Positions 33,639 to 42,656 of a stretch of DNA of 64,000 nucleotides are shown here, piece after piece. Both the position numbers and the translations under genes were made by a program. Origin of the DNA: Mycolicibacter virginiensis (GTDB lineage: Bacteria; Actinomycetota; Actinomycetes; Mycobacteriales; Mycobacteriaceae); the NCBI RefSeq assembly GCF_022374935.2, contig NZ_CP092430.2, positions 1,054,001 to 1,118,000 of the forward strand, written 5' to 3'. Below the pieces are notes generated by a model that was given only the letters and a program-made list of their open reading frames with translations, searched no databases and had not been told where the DNA came from. Each line of letters begins with the position of its first letter. The first letter of the stretch is position 1.

Positions 33639-33670
33639 AACAGAACTGTTTGCCGGCCGTTACAGTTCTG
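33639..33670. promoter_or_regulatory. Inverted repeat upstream of the EspI-like gene
   Basis: CAGAACTGT (33641-33649) and ACAGTTCTG (33662-33670) are perfect 9-bp inverted copies with a 12-nt spacer. The left copy is also itself a palindrome, AACAGAACTGTT at 33639-33650. Location is 54-85 nt ahead of the minus-strand GTG. Could be paired operators or a hairpin. The remaining spacer between 33586 and 33749 shows nothing else. Confidence 0.55.
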
Positions 33671-33749
33671 CAGCTAATCCGGTACGGCGGCAGTCGCAGT
33701 GGCTATCCCAGGTTCGGGTTTCTTCTGTCGGGTGCGGCGGCAACGACGG

Positions 33750-34349
33750 TCAGTGGCCGTCCGTACGCCCAAGCGCAACAGCGTCTTCAATGAGCCGGCT
33801 TAACTCTTCGGCGACTTGGTCTAGTGGTTCGATGCTTCGATGAGCCCGACACATGGCGACGGTGCCCTCCACGGCTGCAACGATGAGGATCGCGAGGCGT
33901 TCGGCGTCTGCTGACTTCACGCCGTGCTCGCGCAGCGAGTCACCCAGGATGCGGGTCCAATTGAGAAAGGCCGCACTGGCAGCTTCGCGAGGGCGACCGT
34001 GCTTGTCGGGGAGGTCTTCTACCGACACCGACAAGACCGGACATCCTGCGTGGAAGTCACTGTCGAGGACCACTTTTCGCCACATGGCCAGGAAGGCTTT
34101 CAGGCCGGCCAGGGGGCCTGCCTTCAATTCTTGGGTGAGCATCCGGGCGGTGATGTCGTCGGCCCACCGCACCGCTTCGGACGCCAAGTCGTACTTGCCG
34201 CCCGGAAAGTAGTGATAGGTCGAGCCCAGGGGGGCGTCGGCGTGCTTGGCCAGCTCGCGCACGCTGGTGGCGTTGAGTCCACGCCTGCGGATCATGTCGG
34301 CTGCGCCGATCACCATCCGCTGGCGGGACGCCGCTGAGTCCTCCGGCAT
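33750..34349 (-). CDS. TetR family regulator (LmrA/YxaF-type)
   Basis: 199 residues. Recognition region T-S-V-R-E-L-A-K-H-A-D-A-P-L-G-S-T-Y-H-Y-F-P-G-G-K at about residues 28-52; the Y-H-Y-F-P-G-G-K variant is typical of the LmrA/YxaF-like TetR subgroup. C-terminal domain contains a C-P-V-L-S-V-S-V-E-D segment usual for that group. It is divergent from the alcohol-dehydrogenase-like gene with two palindromes between them, so it probably represses that gene and itself. Confidence 0.9.
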   Translation of the reverse strand: MPEDSAASRQRMVIGAADMIRRRGLNATSVRELAKHADAPLGSTYHYFPGGKYDLASEAVRWADDITARMLTQELKAGPLAGLKAFLAMWRKVVLDSDFHAGCPVLSVSVEDLPDKHGRPREAASAAFLNWTRILGDSLREHGVKSADAERLAILIVAAVEGTVAMCRAHRSIEPLDQVAEELSRLIEDAVALGRTDGH

Positions 34350-34364
34350 CGCCGACCTCCCTTG

Positions 34365-34382
34365 CTATAACGACCGTCATAG
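34365..34382. promoter_or_regulatory. Operator candidate O1 in the tetR-adh intergenic region
   Basis: CTATAACGACCGTCATAG is symmetrical at 7 of 9 base pairs. It shares the core CTATAACGA with a second site 34 bp downstream. It lies 16 nt upstream of the TetR start. Confidence 0.6.
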
Positions 34383-34398
34383 TCTAACGTCCTCGATC

Positions 34399-34414
34399 TA
34401 TAACGAGTGTTATA
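34399..34414. promoter_or_regulatory. Operator candidate O2 in the tetR-adh intergenic region
   Basis: TATAACGAGTGTTATA has perfect 6-bp arms and a 4-nt centre. It directly abuts the AAGGAG ribosome binding site of the downstream dehydrogenase gene, so a bound repressor would block transcription of that gene. Confidence 0.65.
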
Positions 34415-34424
34415 AGGAGTGGGT

Positions 34425-35444
34425 ATGCGCAGTTTGATGTTCGTTGGTCCCCGTCAGCTTCGATTTGATGAAGTCGATGAACCCAAGATCGTTGATGCGG
34501 CGGACGCATTGGTGCGCCCTATCGCCGCTACAACATGCGACCTTGACCATGTCGTCATTGCCGGTCGCACTCCCTTCTCCGGCCTTGGGCCATTTCCGCT
34601 GGGACACGAGTGCGTTGGCACCGTTGTCGAAGTGGGCCCCGAATGTAGAAGCGTCGCCGTGGGAGACGTTGTCGGGGTCGCCTGGCACATCGCTTGCGGG
34701 ACTTGCGCTCAATGCCGACTCGGCCACACGGCACGTTGCACGCTTCATGGTGAGGCTCAATACGGGCTCCCCGTAAACGGATTCTGGGGCGGCACATTCT
34801 CCGAACTGATCCGCGTTCCCTACGCCGATTTCAACCTCGCCCCACTGCCCGCCGGCGTTGACCCGGTGCACCTTGCGTCCATCGGCGACAACCTCGCGCT
34901 TGGCTGGGAGACCATCATGCCGACCGTCGCGGGGATCGAAGATCCGGAGATCGCCATCTTCGGCGGTACGCGATCGATTGGCCTTTACTGCGTCGATGTC
35001 GCTGTGCACTGCGCGCGAGCGCGCACTGTCTACTACGACGACGATCCTGGCCGGATGGCAGTTGCAGCGCAGCTGGGGGCCGAAGTCCACGACATCAGCG
35101 GCAAGCGCGAGAAAGACTTTCACCTTGCGGTGGATGCCTCTGCCGACCCCGAGCGCTTGCGCAAAGCGCTGCTGTCAGTGATGCCCGAGGGCTACGTCAA
35201 CAGCGTTGGCATCTACTTCGAAGATGTCGCACTGCCGTTGCTCAATCTCTACCTGCGAGGCGTCCACTTCCACAACGGCAAAGGGCACGCGCGACCGAAC
35301 ATGACGCCTACCCTGGACGCGATCGCCGCGGGGACGTTGCATCCCGAACTCGTCACCAGCGGGACCTACGCCTGGGCTGAGATGCCCGACATACTCACAT
35401 CCCCCAAGGCCGGCAGCAAGCCAATCTTCGTGCTGGACGACTGA
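34425..35444 (+). CDS. Zinc-type alcohol dehydrogenase-like protein (MDR family)
   Basis: 339 residues from ATG 34425, 5 nt after AAGGAG. MDR marks: G-H-E-C-V-G-T-V-V-E-V-G near residue 60 and C-G-T-C-A-Q-C-R-L-G-H-T-A-R-C for the structural zinc (four cysteines). The nucleotide-binding turn is atypical, I-F-G-G-T-R-S-I-G-L, lacking the classical G-x-G-x-x-G in full. G+C is visibly lower than in neighbours, suggesting acquisition. Substrate unknown; control by the divergent TetR is likely. Confidence 0.85.
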   Translation: MRSLMFVGPRQLRFDEVDEPKIVDAADALVRPIAATTCDLDHVVIAGRTPFSGLGPFPLGHECVGTVVEVGPECRSVAVGDVVGVAWHIACGTCAQCRLGHTARCTLHGEAQYGLPVNGFWGGTFSELIRVPYADFNLAPLPAGVDPVHLASIGDNLALGWETIMPTVAGIEDPEIAIFGGTRSIGLYCVDVAVHCARARTVYYDDDPGRMAVAAQLGAEVHDISGKREKDFHLAVDASADPERLRKALLSVMPEGYVNSVGIYFEDVALPLLNLYLRGVHFHNGKGHARPNMTPTLDAIAAGTLHPELVTSGTYAWAEMPDILTSPKAGSKPIFVLDD

Positions 35445-35464
35445 TCTCCATGGCCCGGGGATGC

Positions 35465-35911
35465 TTACTCAATCGCGCCCGGAGTCGGCGGGGGCGCGGA
35501 ATTCTCGGGCGGAGGGGGCAGTGGTGCCGGGTCCGGCATGTGCCCCGGCTCGTCGGGGAGAACGTTGTCGGCGCGGACCTGGTAGGTCTCCTGGCTTGAG
35601 ATGTGGGTGCTGACCCAGCCGCCGGGGTAGTAGGTGCAGTTGCTGTAGTACCTGCTGTTAGAGCAGCGACTGGTCGCGTTTTCATAGTGGGCCGGAATCC
35701 CGATGATCCGGTCGCGTGTCCAATAGCCGTCCGGCCGGATCGGCGAATCGCAGATCAGGCGCGTCTCTCTGCCCAGAAAGCCCCAGGGGCGGGAATCGCA
35801 GTTGGCGGGGATGTCGGCGCGGGCCACCGGGGGACTGTAGGCGTCCATGAAGGCAACTGCGCCGAAGGCGACGATGCCGATGATTGTTCTGAATATCGGA
35901 TGGGTGGACAT
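35465..35911 (-). CDS. Small secreted protein with Cys-rich core and Pro-rich tail
   Basis: 148 residues from ATG 35911. A Sec signal peptide covers about residues 1-33 (T-I-I-G-I-V-A-F-G-A-V-A-F-M-D-A then A-R-A-D-I). The mature part has four cysteines, in N-C-D-S-R, L-I-C-D-S-P, S-R-C-S-N and S-N-C-T-Y, and the segment P-D-G-Y-W-T-R-D-R common to a family of mycobacterial secreted proteins of unknown role (CDGP-like). The C-terminal 35 residues are Pro-rich. An upstream in-frame start would add a Cys-rich M-C-C-C-K stretch and is less plausible. Confidence 0.72.
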   Translation of the reverse strand: MSTHPIFRTIIGIVAFGAVAFMDAYSPPVARADIPANCDSRPWGFLGRETRLICDSPIRPDGYWTRDRIIGIPAHYENATSRCSNSRYYSNCTYYPGGWVSTHISSQETYQVRADNVLPDEPGHMPDPAPLPPPPENSAPPPTPGAIE

Positions 35912-35971
35912 GGGGAAGTAATCCTTCGAACTCGGCTTACAACAACACACGCTCGGACAGATCAGGCAAAC

Positions 35972-36015
35972 GGTAGTTCACCTGTTGTTCACCGTAGCGT
36001 TACTTTACGTTCACC
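35972..36015 (-). repeat. Four helically phased 11-bp direct repeats (GGTGAAC)
   Basis: Read on the minus strand, 36015 to 35972 is GGTGAACGTAA, AGTAACGCTAC, GGTGAACAACA, GGTGAACTACC. Three of the four 11-mers start with an identical GGTGAAC and the second is degenerate. A period of 11 bp places them on one DNA face. They lie about 60-100 nt upstream of the secreted-protein ATG. The rest of the 287-nt gap (35912-36198) shows no convincing gene. Confidence 0.6.
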
Positions 36016-36198
36016 GCGATTCGAAGGTGGAGGGCAGGCATTACCGCTGGTAGAGACCCGGTGCGCGGTCGTCAATCTCCGCTGGGACCCTGCTCGCGCG
36101 CGGCGCGGCCGGCTATTGCGGAAGTGCGCAGATCGAAGAGCGAGCCGACCGGCTCGTCGCTTCGGCATGCTCGATTTTGTCGGACTGCTCCGTCGGCA

Positions 36199-37023
36199 CT
36201 AAGGGTGTGTCACCACGTACGTCGGGTTGGTCAGCTCGGCACTGATTTCCGCGAGATCGAAAGGGCGATCCAGCCGCGCGCGCAGCACCTTGGGGTCGAT
36301 GAGCAGGTCGATCTCGGCGGTCTGTCGGGCGATCAGCCGCCCGATCAGCGGGTAGATGCGGCGCATGATCGCCCGTTCCCCCGACGTGCAGCGGGACGCG
36401 CAGTATCCGACATGGCCGATCTCGTCGGTCAGAATCTCGCTGTAGAGCAAGTTGATTCGTTCGGCTACTTCAGGTTCGTCGGCGAACAGTGCAGTGCCGG
36501 AGCGACGTAGCTCGTCGAACATGATGCAGCCCGCCATCTCGGCGGCGCCGACGAACAGGAAGCCGAGTCGCTCGGGGGTGAACACGCCGGTCTTGACGAA
36601 CTGCCGCATGACGAATGGTGGTGGGACAACCTGAAATGGCAGGCCGAATACGTCGAGCGCGTATGCCAGCAGTCTGGTGTGGTAGTGCTCTTCCAGCTCG
36701 AGGTAGACGTTCTCGGGCGGCCGATTGTCGTCGCTGTTGCGTCCGTAGGTCTCGCCCAGCCCGACGCCGAATCGTTCGGCTTGGTTGAGCTTCGCCGTCG
36801 CCAACAGAAACAGCATGGTGCGGTCCAGGCCGGGCTCGGGTCGCCGGCGCCGTAGATTGCGAAGAAAAGTCGGTCGGTCAACGGTTTTCGCTGACCGCAC
36901 GGGAGTGGCTTCAACGCTACCGAAGAACTCTTCGCGATTGGCAAGCCGTCGATTCAACAAGTCGGCTTCCCCGTCGCGCTGACACAAGTAGTCGCGATAG
37001 CCGTCAATCCCGGTGCCGTTCAT
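36199..37023 (-). CDS. Ferritin-like (diiron-type) protein
   Basis: 274 residues. Metal-ligand patterns of a four-helix diiron protein are visible: Y-L-E-L-E-E-H-Y-H (E-x-x-H), A-A-E-M-A-G-C-I-M-F-D-E, and S-E-I-L-T-D-E-I-G-H-V-G-Y (D-E-x-x-H). The N-terminal 60 residues are charged and hydrophilic. The start overlaps the stop of the TetR gene upstream by 4 nt, so both are one transcript. Enzymatic role unknown; such proteins include oxygenases and desaturase-like enzymes. Confidence 0.72.
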   Translation of the reverse strand: MNGTGIDGYRDYLCQRDGEADLLNRRLANREEFFGSVEATPVRSAKTVDRPTFLRNLRRRRPEPGLDRTMLFLLATAKLNQAERFGVGLGETYGRNSDDNRPPENVYLELEEHYHTRLLAYALDVFGLPFQVVPPPFVMRQFVKTGVFTPERLGFLFVGAAEMAGCIMFDELRRSGTALFADEPEVAERINLLYSEILTDEIGHVGYCASRCTSGERAIMRRIYPLIGRLIARQTAEIDLLIDPKVLRARLDRPFDLAEISAELTNPTYVVTHP

Positions 37024-37628
37024 CGGACCTCCATTCCCTTGACGATCGTTGACACGTACCGATCCAGCAGTGCCGGATCGTGGACCCCGGTGGATAGCAA
37101 CGCGAAAAGCCCAGTAAGGAAGAACGTCCCGAGTTCGGCGGCGTCGCTTTCCTGGGGAACCTGGTTGGCGGCCCGTGCCCGCTCGATGAGCTCCACCAGG
37201 AACTCCGCGAGGGGGTGCTGTGTCAACTCATCCTCGACGGGACGGGTCGAGGAGAAATGCAGGCCGAGCATGTCTTGGAAGACCTCGGCCCCCAACCGCT
37301 GCTTGGCGCGCAGAACATGATGGACGAGCTGGGAAAGTACCGACGCCAGGTCGCCGTTGGCCTCGGCTAGTTCGCCGATGATCCGAGTCTCCTCGTTGCG
37401 CTCGACCTCGATAAGGACGTGCTCCTTGGTTGGAAAATGAAAGTAGAACGTGCCCCGGGCTACGCCCGCTGCGTTGGCGATGGCGCTGACGTCTGCACCG
37501 GCGAGTCCGTACTGGCGGATCTCCGATACTGCGGCCTCAAACAGCCGCGACCTCGTCTCGAGTCGACGGGCTTCGCGGGCACCGCTGGCTTGCGATCGGG
37601 TCTTCTTGATTGCCCGGGCGGTCGTCAT
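37020..37628 (-). CDS. TetR family regulator
   Basis: 202 residues. Basic N-terminal arm, then a helix-turn-helix with V-S-A-I-A-N-A-A-G-V-A-R-G-T-F-Y-F-H-F-P-T-K-E near residues 46-68. The C-terminal domain is helical with no recognised ligand motif. It is translationally coupled to the downstream ferritin-like gene and preceded by a perfect 18-bp palindrome, so an autoregulated TetR/effector-enzyme operon is likely. Confidence 0.9.
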   Translation of the reverse strand: MTTARAIKKTRSQASGAREARRLETRSRLFEAAVSEIRQYGLAGADVSAIANAAGVARGTFYFHFPTKEHVLIEVERNEETRIIGELAEANGDLASVLSQLVHHVLRAKQRLGAEVFQDMLGLHFSSTRPVEDELTQHPLAEFLVELIERARAANQVPQESDAAELGTFFLTGLFALLSTGVHDPALLDRYVSTIVKGMEVR

Positions 37629-37648
37629 GGTCGAACGCTAGCAACATT

Positions 37649-37666
37649 CATTGACGACCGTCAATG
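37649..37666. promoter_or_regulatory. Perfect 18-bp palindromic operator candidate
   Basis: CATTGACGACCGTCAATG has perfect 8-bp arms and a 2-nt centre. It lies 21-38 nt upstream of the TetR ATG (37628) and is the probable autoregulatory site. A further TGACAATCGTCA follows at 37665-37676 and is also partly symmetrical. Confidence 0.75.
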
Positions 37667-37772
37667 ACAATCGTCAGCAAATATTCGGAGAATCGACAGC
37701 CGACTGAGAACGCGGGAGCGGTGTGCTTTCCTTCGGGGATGGGCATGACGACATCCAGAGCGGGAGGCCACC

Positions 37773-38645
37773 GTGTCTAGCGCTCGTGACGCCTGGCGGC
37801 TGCTGGAGCCCTTGCACGCGGTTGTCTACTTCTCGCCGGAACCCTTGGCTGCACTCGACGCGGCCGGCTATCGCGGATTCTGGATGGGCTACTTCGCGGG
37901 CCGCGCCGCGCCACTGGGTGCGGTCGGCGCCGAAGTCGTGCATGCGGCGTTCTACAACTTCTCCTTCGAACGCGTTGCCAAGGCATTGCCCGCCGCATGG
38001 GGTTTCGCGCCGCCCGAAGCCGCGCTGCAAGCGCGGGTAGAAGGTGCGGTCGCCGCATTGCGGCGCCAACTCGCGGCCTTGGCGGACGGGCCGGAGGTGG
38101 CTCGTGCGGCCGAACTCGCCGCACGCGCGGCGGACGCGGTGCCACTCGCCGGCCGGGTGCTTGGCGCTGCGAATCATGCACTGCCGTGGCCCGATCCGCC
38201 GTTGGCGCGGCTGTGGCACGCGGCCACCGTGCTGCGAGAGCATCGCGGTGACGGCCATATCGCAGCACTTCTGGCCGCCGGCATCGAGGGCCGCGAATCC
38301 CACGTGTTCCACGCCCTGGCCTCGGGCGCACCGCGCCAGACCTACACCGTCGCCCGCGACTTCACCGATGACGAGTGGAACCGGCTGACGAACGCACTGC
38401 GCGACAAGGGGCTTGCCGCCGCCGAGGGGCTCACCCCGGACGGCGTCCGGCTCAAGGCGCAGATCGAAGAACAAACCGACCGGCTCGCCGCCCCGGCATA
38501 TGAGGCGCTGACCGAGACCGAACGACACGACCTCATCCGCGCGCTGCGGCCGCTGACCCACGCCGTCGTGGCGGCCGGCGAGATCCCGCTTGATTCGCCG
38601 ATGGGCCTTGATCTTCGCCCACTCTCGAGCGGTCGTGAGCGGTAG
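37773..38645 (+). CDS. SCO6745 family protein
   Basis: 290 residues. The N-terminal W-R-L-L-E-P-L-H-A-V-V-Y-F-S-P-E-P and G-F-W-M-G-Y-F-A-G-R-A-A-P-L-G segments are characteristic of the actinobacterial SCO6745 family. The C-terminal part reads like a winged-helix domain (F-T-D-D-E-W-N-R-L-T-N-A-L-R-D-K-G-L). No catalytic residues are known and there is no signal peptide. It is divergent from the TetR/ferritin-like operon and followed by an EcsC-family gene. Function unknown. Confidence 0.82.
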   Translation: MSSARDAWRLLEPLHAVVYFSPEPLAALDAAGYRGFWMGYFAGRAAPLGAVGAEVVHAAFYNFSFERVAKALPAAWGFAPPEAALQARVEGAVAALRRQLAALADGPEVARAAELAARAADAVPLAGRVLGAANHALPWPDPPLARLWHAATVLREHRGDGHIAALLAAGIEGRESHVFHALASGAPRQTYTVARDFTDDEWNRLTNALRDKGLAAAEGLTPDGVRLKAQIEEQTDRLAAPAYEALTETERHDLIRALRPLTHAVVAAGEIPLDSPMGLDLRPLSSGRER

Positions 38646-38655
38646 GATTTCTCAC

Positions 38656-39708
38656 GTGGCTCAGTCTGGTCGGCCGGTCATGTCCTCCTACGAGCGCAAG
38701 CAATGGGGCGCGCTGCTGGAGGCGGCCACCGGCACCGAATCCCCCGGATGGTTCGAGGGCCTAAGCCAGGGCATCGCCGATCGCGCCAAAGACGTGGTCT
38801 CCCAAGTCCGCTCCGGGGTGGAGCAGGTCCCGGGCGCCACCGCGGCAATCGGCAAGGTGGACCAGCTCACCACCAAGGCATTGGAAGCCCTGCACACGGT
38901 GCTGGTCGAGCGCGGGCTCAATTCGGTCAAGCCGGCCAACGTCTTTGCGATGTTCGCCGATGAGGGCCTCACGGTGCGGTCCTACGGCGAGGTCAAGAGC
39001 CTCGACCTGAAACACTGCGACCGCTCGGTCCCGCGCCGCAAGGAGCGCTATGTCGCCCTGGCCATTGCCGAAGGTGCGGCGTCCTCGCTGGCGGTGACGG
39101 GTTCGGCGGTGACCAGCGCCGTCACAGGCGGCACGACCATGACCGTCGCCGCCTCGGCCGTAGTGGCGGACGTGACCGCGGTGCTGGTGGGGATGGGGCG
39201 GATCGTGGCATTGGTTGCGGCCCATTACGGTTACGACGTCCGCGAGCCCGACGAGCAGGCATTCGCCTCAGGGGTGATCGCCTATTCCACCGCCGGCAAT
39301 TCCGCCGAGAAAGCCGCAGCGCTGGCGTCGCTGTCACGCTTGACTCAGCAGATGATGCGTCAGGAGTCGTGGCACCAACTGCAGCCCCAGCAGGCGGACA
39401 ACGTGATCAGCCAGGTCTCCATGGCACTGGGGTTCCGGCTGGCCAAACGCAAGCTGGCGCAAGCGGTTCCGATCCTGGGTGCGGTGGTCAACGGCGGGCT
39501 CAACGCCCGCATCGCGCAGCAGACATTCGAACGCGCCCAGCAGGCCTACCGGCTGCGGTTTCTCACCGAGAAGTACGACCTCGACGCCGGACTGTGGGCG
39601 CCGACGGTGGCCTCCGGCGGCGACGTCGACATCCCGCTGGTCGACGAGATCCTTGACCGGTCAGCTCGTCGACTCCAGCCCGGCGATGAAGATCTCCAGC
39701 AGCCGTAG
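38656..39708 (+). CDS. EcsC family protein
   Basis: 350 residues from GTG 38656, with AGGA 8 nt upstream; ATG 38680 is the alternative. Sequence shows the EcsC pattern: S-Y-E-R-K-Q-W near the N-terminus, long amphipathic helices, and hydrophobic Ala/Val-rich stretches (A-V-T-G-S-A-V-T-S-A-V-T-G-G; A-A-S-A-V-V-A-D-V-T-A-V-L-V-G). EcsC proteins are named from the Bacillus ecs locus and have no known activity. The 3' end overlaps the convergent TetR gene by 48 nt. Confidence 0.82.
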   Translation: MAQSGRPVMSSYERKQWGALLEAATGTESPGWFEGLSQGIADRAKDVVSQVRSGVEQVPGATAAIGKVDQLTTKALEALHTVLVERGLNSVKPANVFAMFADEGLTVRSYGEVKSLDLKHCDRSVPRRKERYVALAIAEGAASSLAVTGSAVTSAVTGGTTMTVAASAVVADVTAVLVGMGRIVALVAAHYGYDVREPDEQAFASGVIAYSTAGNSAEKAAALASLSRLTQQMMRQESWHQLQPQQADNVISQVSMALGFRLAKRKLAQAVPILGAVVNGGLNARIAQQTFERAQQAYRLRFLTEKYDLDAGLWAPTVASGGDVDIPLVDEILDRSARRLQPGDEDLQQP

Positions 39709-40278
39709 GACGGTCGACTCGAAGTCGGTGACGATCGGTTGGGGCGAATCGGGGTTCGTCCAGGCCCACGCGGTGCCGGTGAAGGCGTGCACTGCCGCGG
39801 TCAGGGCGCTGAGCTGGTTGTCGGAGAGCGGTAATGAGGGGTGCAGCGCCGCACCGAGGCGTCGTTGTGCGTCGTTGGCCTGGGACGCCAGGACACGCAT
39901 CTCGTCGGGGCTGAGCTTGGCGATCAGCGCGGGCGAGGCGGCGATGAGGTCGCACAGCACGGGGTGAGCGGCGAGCGTGTGAGCCAGGGCTGTCGCCGGG
40001 GCGGTGTGCGGCAGTTCGCCGTTCAGTGCGTCGATCCAGGCCAGGTGCTCGTCATGCATTACCCGCAGCAGCAGCGCCTCCCGTGATCCGGCGTAGCGCA
40101 GGATGCCCGACTTCGCCAGTCCGGCCGCCGCGGCGACGTCGCCGAGCGTCAGTGCGGTGGCCCGGGAGTGGGTCAGCAGCTCGCGGGTGGCGGCGGTGAG
40201 CTGCGCCAACCGGTCTTGGCGCTGCGCCTCGTTGCGGGCGCGGGCGAACGGCAGGCGAGGGGATGCTGACACCGTCAC
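39661..40278 (-). CDS. TetR family regulator
   Basis: 205 residues from GTG 40278 (GTG 40272 is also possible; no ribosome binding site is clear, so leaderless translation is possible). The helix-turn-helix reads L-T-L-G-D-V-A-A-A-A-G-L-A-K-S-G-I-L-R-Y-A-G-S-R-E near residues 40-64. It is divergent from an SRPBCC-family gene, with a palindrome in the 33-nt intergenic space, and convergent with the EcsC gene. Probable repressor of the SRPBCC gene. Confidence 0.88.
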   Translation of the reverse strand: MTVSASPRLPFARARNEAQRQDRLAQLTAATRELLTHSRATALTLGDVAAAAGLAKSGILRYAGSREALLLRVMHDEHLAWIDALNGELPHTAPATALAHTLAAHPVLCDLIAASPALIAKLSPDEMRVLASQANDAQRRLGAALHPSLPLSDNQLSALTAAVHAFTGTAWAWTNPDSPQPIVTDFESTVLRLLEIFIAGLESTS

Positions 40279-40283
40279 ATAAT

Positions 40284-40296
40284 AGAACAACGTTCT
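40284..40296. promoter_or_regulatory. Operator candidate between tetR and the SRPBCC gene
   Basis: AGAACAACGTTCT has perfect 5-bp arms and a 3-nt centre. It sits in the 33-nt gap between the two divergent starts, where a single bound repressor would cover both promoters. Confidence 0.6.
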
Positions 40297-40311
40297 GTTA
40301 TCGTGTCGGCC

Positions 40312-40761
40312 ATGGTTCACCGCTACGAATGCGTCATCTCGAGCCGGACAACGGCCGCGCCGCAGACCCTGTTCGATCTCGTCGCTGATGGCGCCCGCTG
40401 GTCGAAGTGGGCCGCGCCGTTGATCCCGTATTCGACCTGGGAGTCGTTGAGCCCGTCCGGCGATAGCGGCGTGGGCGCAATCCGGGCCGTCGGACGGCGC
40501 AAGCGGCCGACCCGCGAGATGGTGACCATCTACGAGCCGCCCGGCCGGCACGGCTACACCATGCTCGTCGATGGTCCGATCCGTGATTATCAGGCGCAGG
40601 TGACGTTCGTCGAGGACGCCGGCGGCACCCAGGTGACGTGGCGTGGTCGGTACGAGACGCGTTGGCGCGCCGTGGGTATGGCCTACTGGCTGGTCTTGCG
40701 AGTGGTGCTCGGAACGCTGACGCGCAAGCTGGTGGCCGCCGCCGAACGTAAGGCTGTCTAG
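40312..40761 (+). CDS. SRPBCC family protein (polyketide cyclase/START-like)
   Basis: 149 residues from ATG 40312. The fold marks are S-R-T-T-A-A-P-Q-T-L-F-D-L-V-A-D-G-A-R-W at the N-terminus, a central E-M-V-T-I-Y-E-P strand, and a C-terminal long helix. SRPBCC proteins bind hydrophobic ligands or catalyse cyclisation. Ligand unknown. Divergently paired with a TetR regulator. Confidence 0.85.
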   Translation: MVHRYECVISSRTTAAPQTLFDLVADGARWSKWAAPLIPYSTWESLSPSGDSGVGAIRAVGRRKRPTREMVTIYEPPGRHGYTMLVDGPIRDYQAQVTFVEDAGGTQVTWRGRYETRWRAVGMAYWLVLRVVLGTLTRKLVAAAERKAV

Positions 40762-40770
40762 GCCGACGAA

Positions 40771-41100
40771 TCAGTGCAGGGTGTCAGGGCACAGTTCATG
40801 CTGCGCGATGTCGATCACCGGGCGCAGGTTGACGGTCAGATCGTCGACCATGGACGGTCCACCGAATGACGGGCGACGCACGTAATCGTTGACGACCTGG
40901 TCGACAGTGGAGCCGGCCCGCAGTTGGTTGCAGAACCGGTGGCCGGCCGACAGTCGAGCGTTGGGCGGACCGGACTTGAAGACGCCGTTGGCGTCGAGTG
41001 CCGCGAGATAGCTGGCGTCGTCGGCGTAGGCCGGTGCGCTGCCGAGCAAGGCGATGGCGGCGCTCCCGACGAACACGGCCGCACCCAGAATCCGATTCAT
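40771..41100 (-). CDS. Secreted DUF732 family protein
   Basis: 109 residues from ATG 41100. A signal peptide (G-A-A-V-F-V-G-S-A-A-I-A-L-L-G-S-A-P-A-Y-A-D) ends with an A-Y-A cleavage site. The mature 80-residue domain, Y-L-A-A-L-D-A-N-G-V near its start and two cysteines (R-F-C-N-Q-L; H-E-L-C-P-D), is the DUF732 pattern common in mycobacteria. Function unknown. Confidence 0.85.
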   Translation of the reverse strand: MNRILGAAVFVGSAAIALLGSAPAYADDASYLAALDANGVFKSGPPNARLSAGHRFCNQLRAGSTVDQVVNDYVRRPSFGGPSMVDDLTVNLRPVIDIAQHELCPDTLH

Positions 41101-41135
41101 ACCGGCGATGCTAAGCGATAAGGGGGCGAAAGCAC

Positions 41136-41196
41136 GTTGACTCTGCGTCCATGGCGGAGAAGTGCGAGAGCACCCCGCCATGGACGCAGAGTCAAC
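41136..41196. terminator. Long hairpin terminator downstream of gdhA
   Basis: 22-bp perfect inverted arms (41136-41157 and 41175-41196, starting GTTGACTCTGCG on the plus strand) with a 17-nt loop that contains GTGC-GAGA-GCAC, a second stem capped by a GNRA tetraloop. It begins 6 nt downstream of the gdhA stop. There is no U-tract. Probable terminator of gdhA; it insulates the DUF732 gene. Confidence 0.75.
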
Positions 41197-41201
41197 AGGG
41201 G

Positions 41202-42581
<1,380 letters not shown>

Positions 42582-42640
42582 TCAGCGGCCACAGGCTAGC
42601 GGCCGGAATCGCTAACGCCGAATCCTGGCCGTTACGTCAT

Positions 42641-42656
42641 TGTTAAATCATTAACA
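42641..42656. promoter_or_regulatory. Palindromes in the gdhA-pat intergenic region
   Basis: TGTTAAATCATTAACA (42641-42656) has perfect 6-bp arms and a 4-nt centre; GTTAC lies 6 nt upstream of it, and GGTTAACC is at 42670-42677. The GTTAC-N-GTTAA spacing loosely resembles actinobacterial GlnR boxes, which would suit gdhA. The identification as GlnR site is uncertain. Confidence 0.45.

Noticed and set aside
41136..41196. Terminal repeats of an insertion sequence
   Set aside because: Only a 17-nt loop lies between the arms; no transposase is present.
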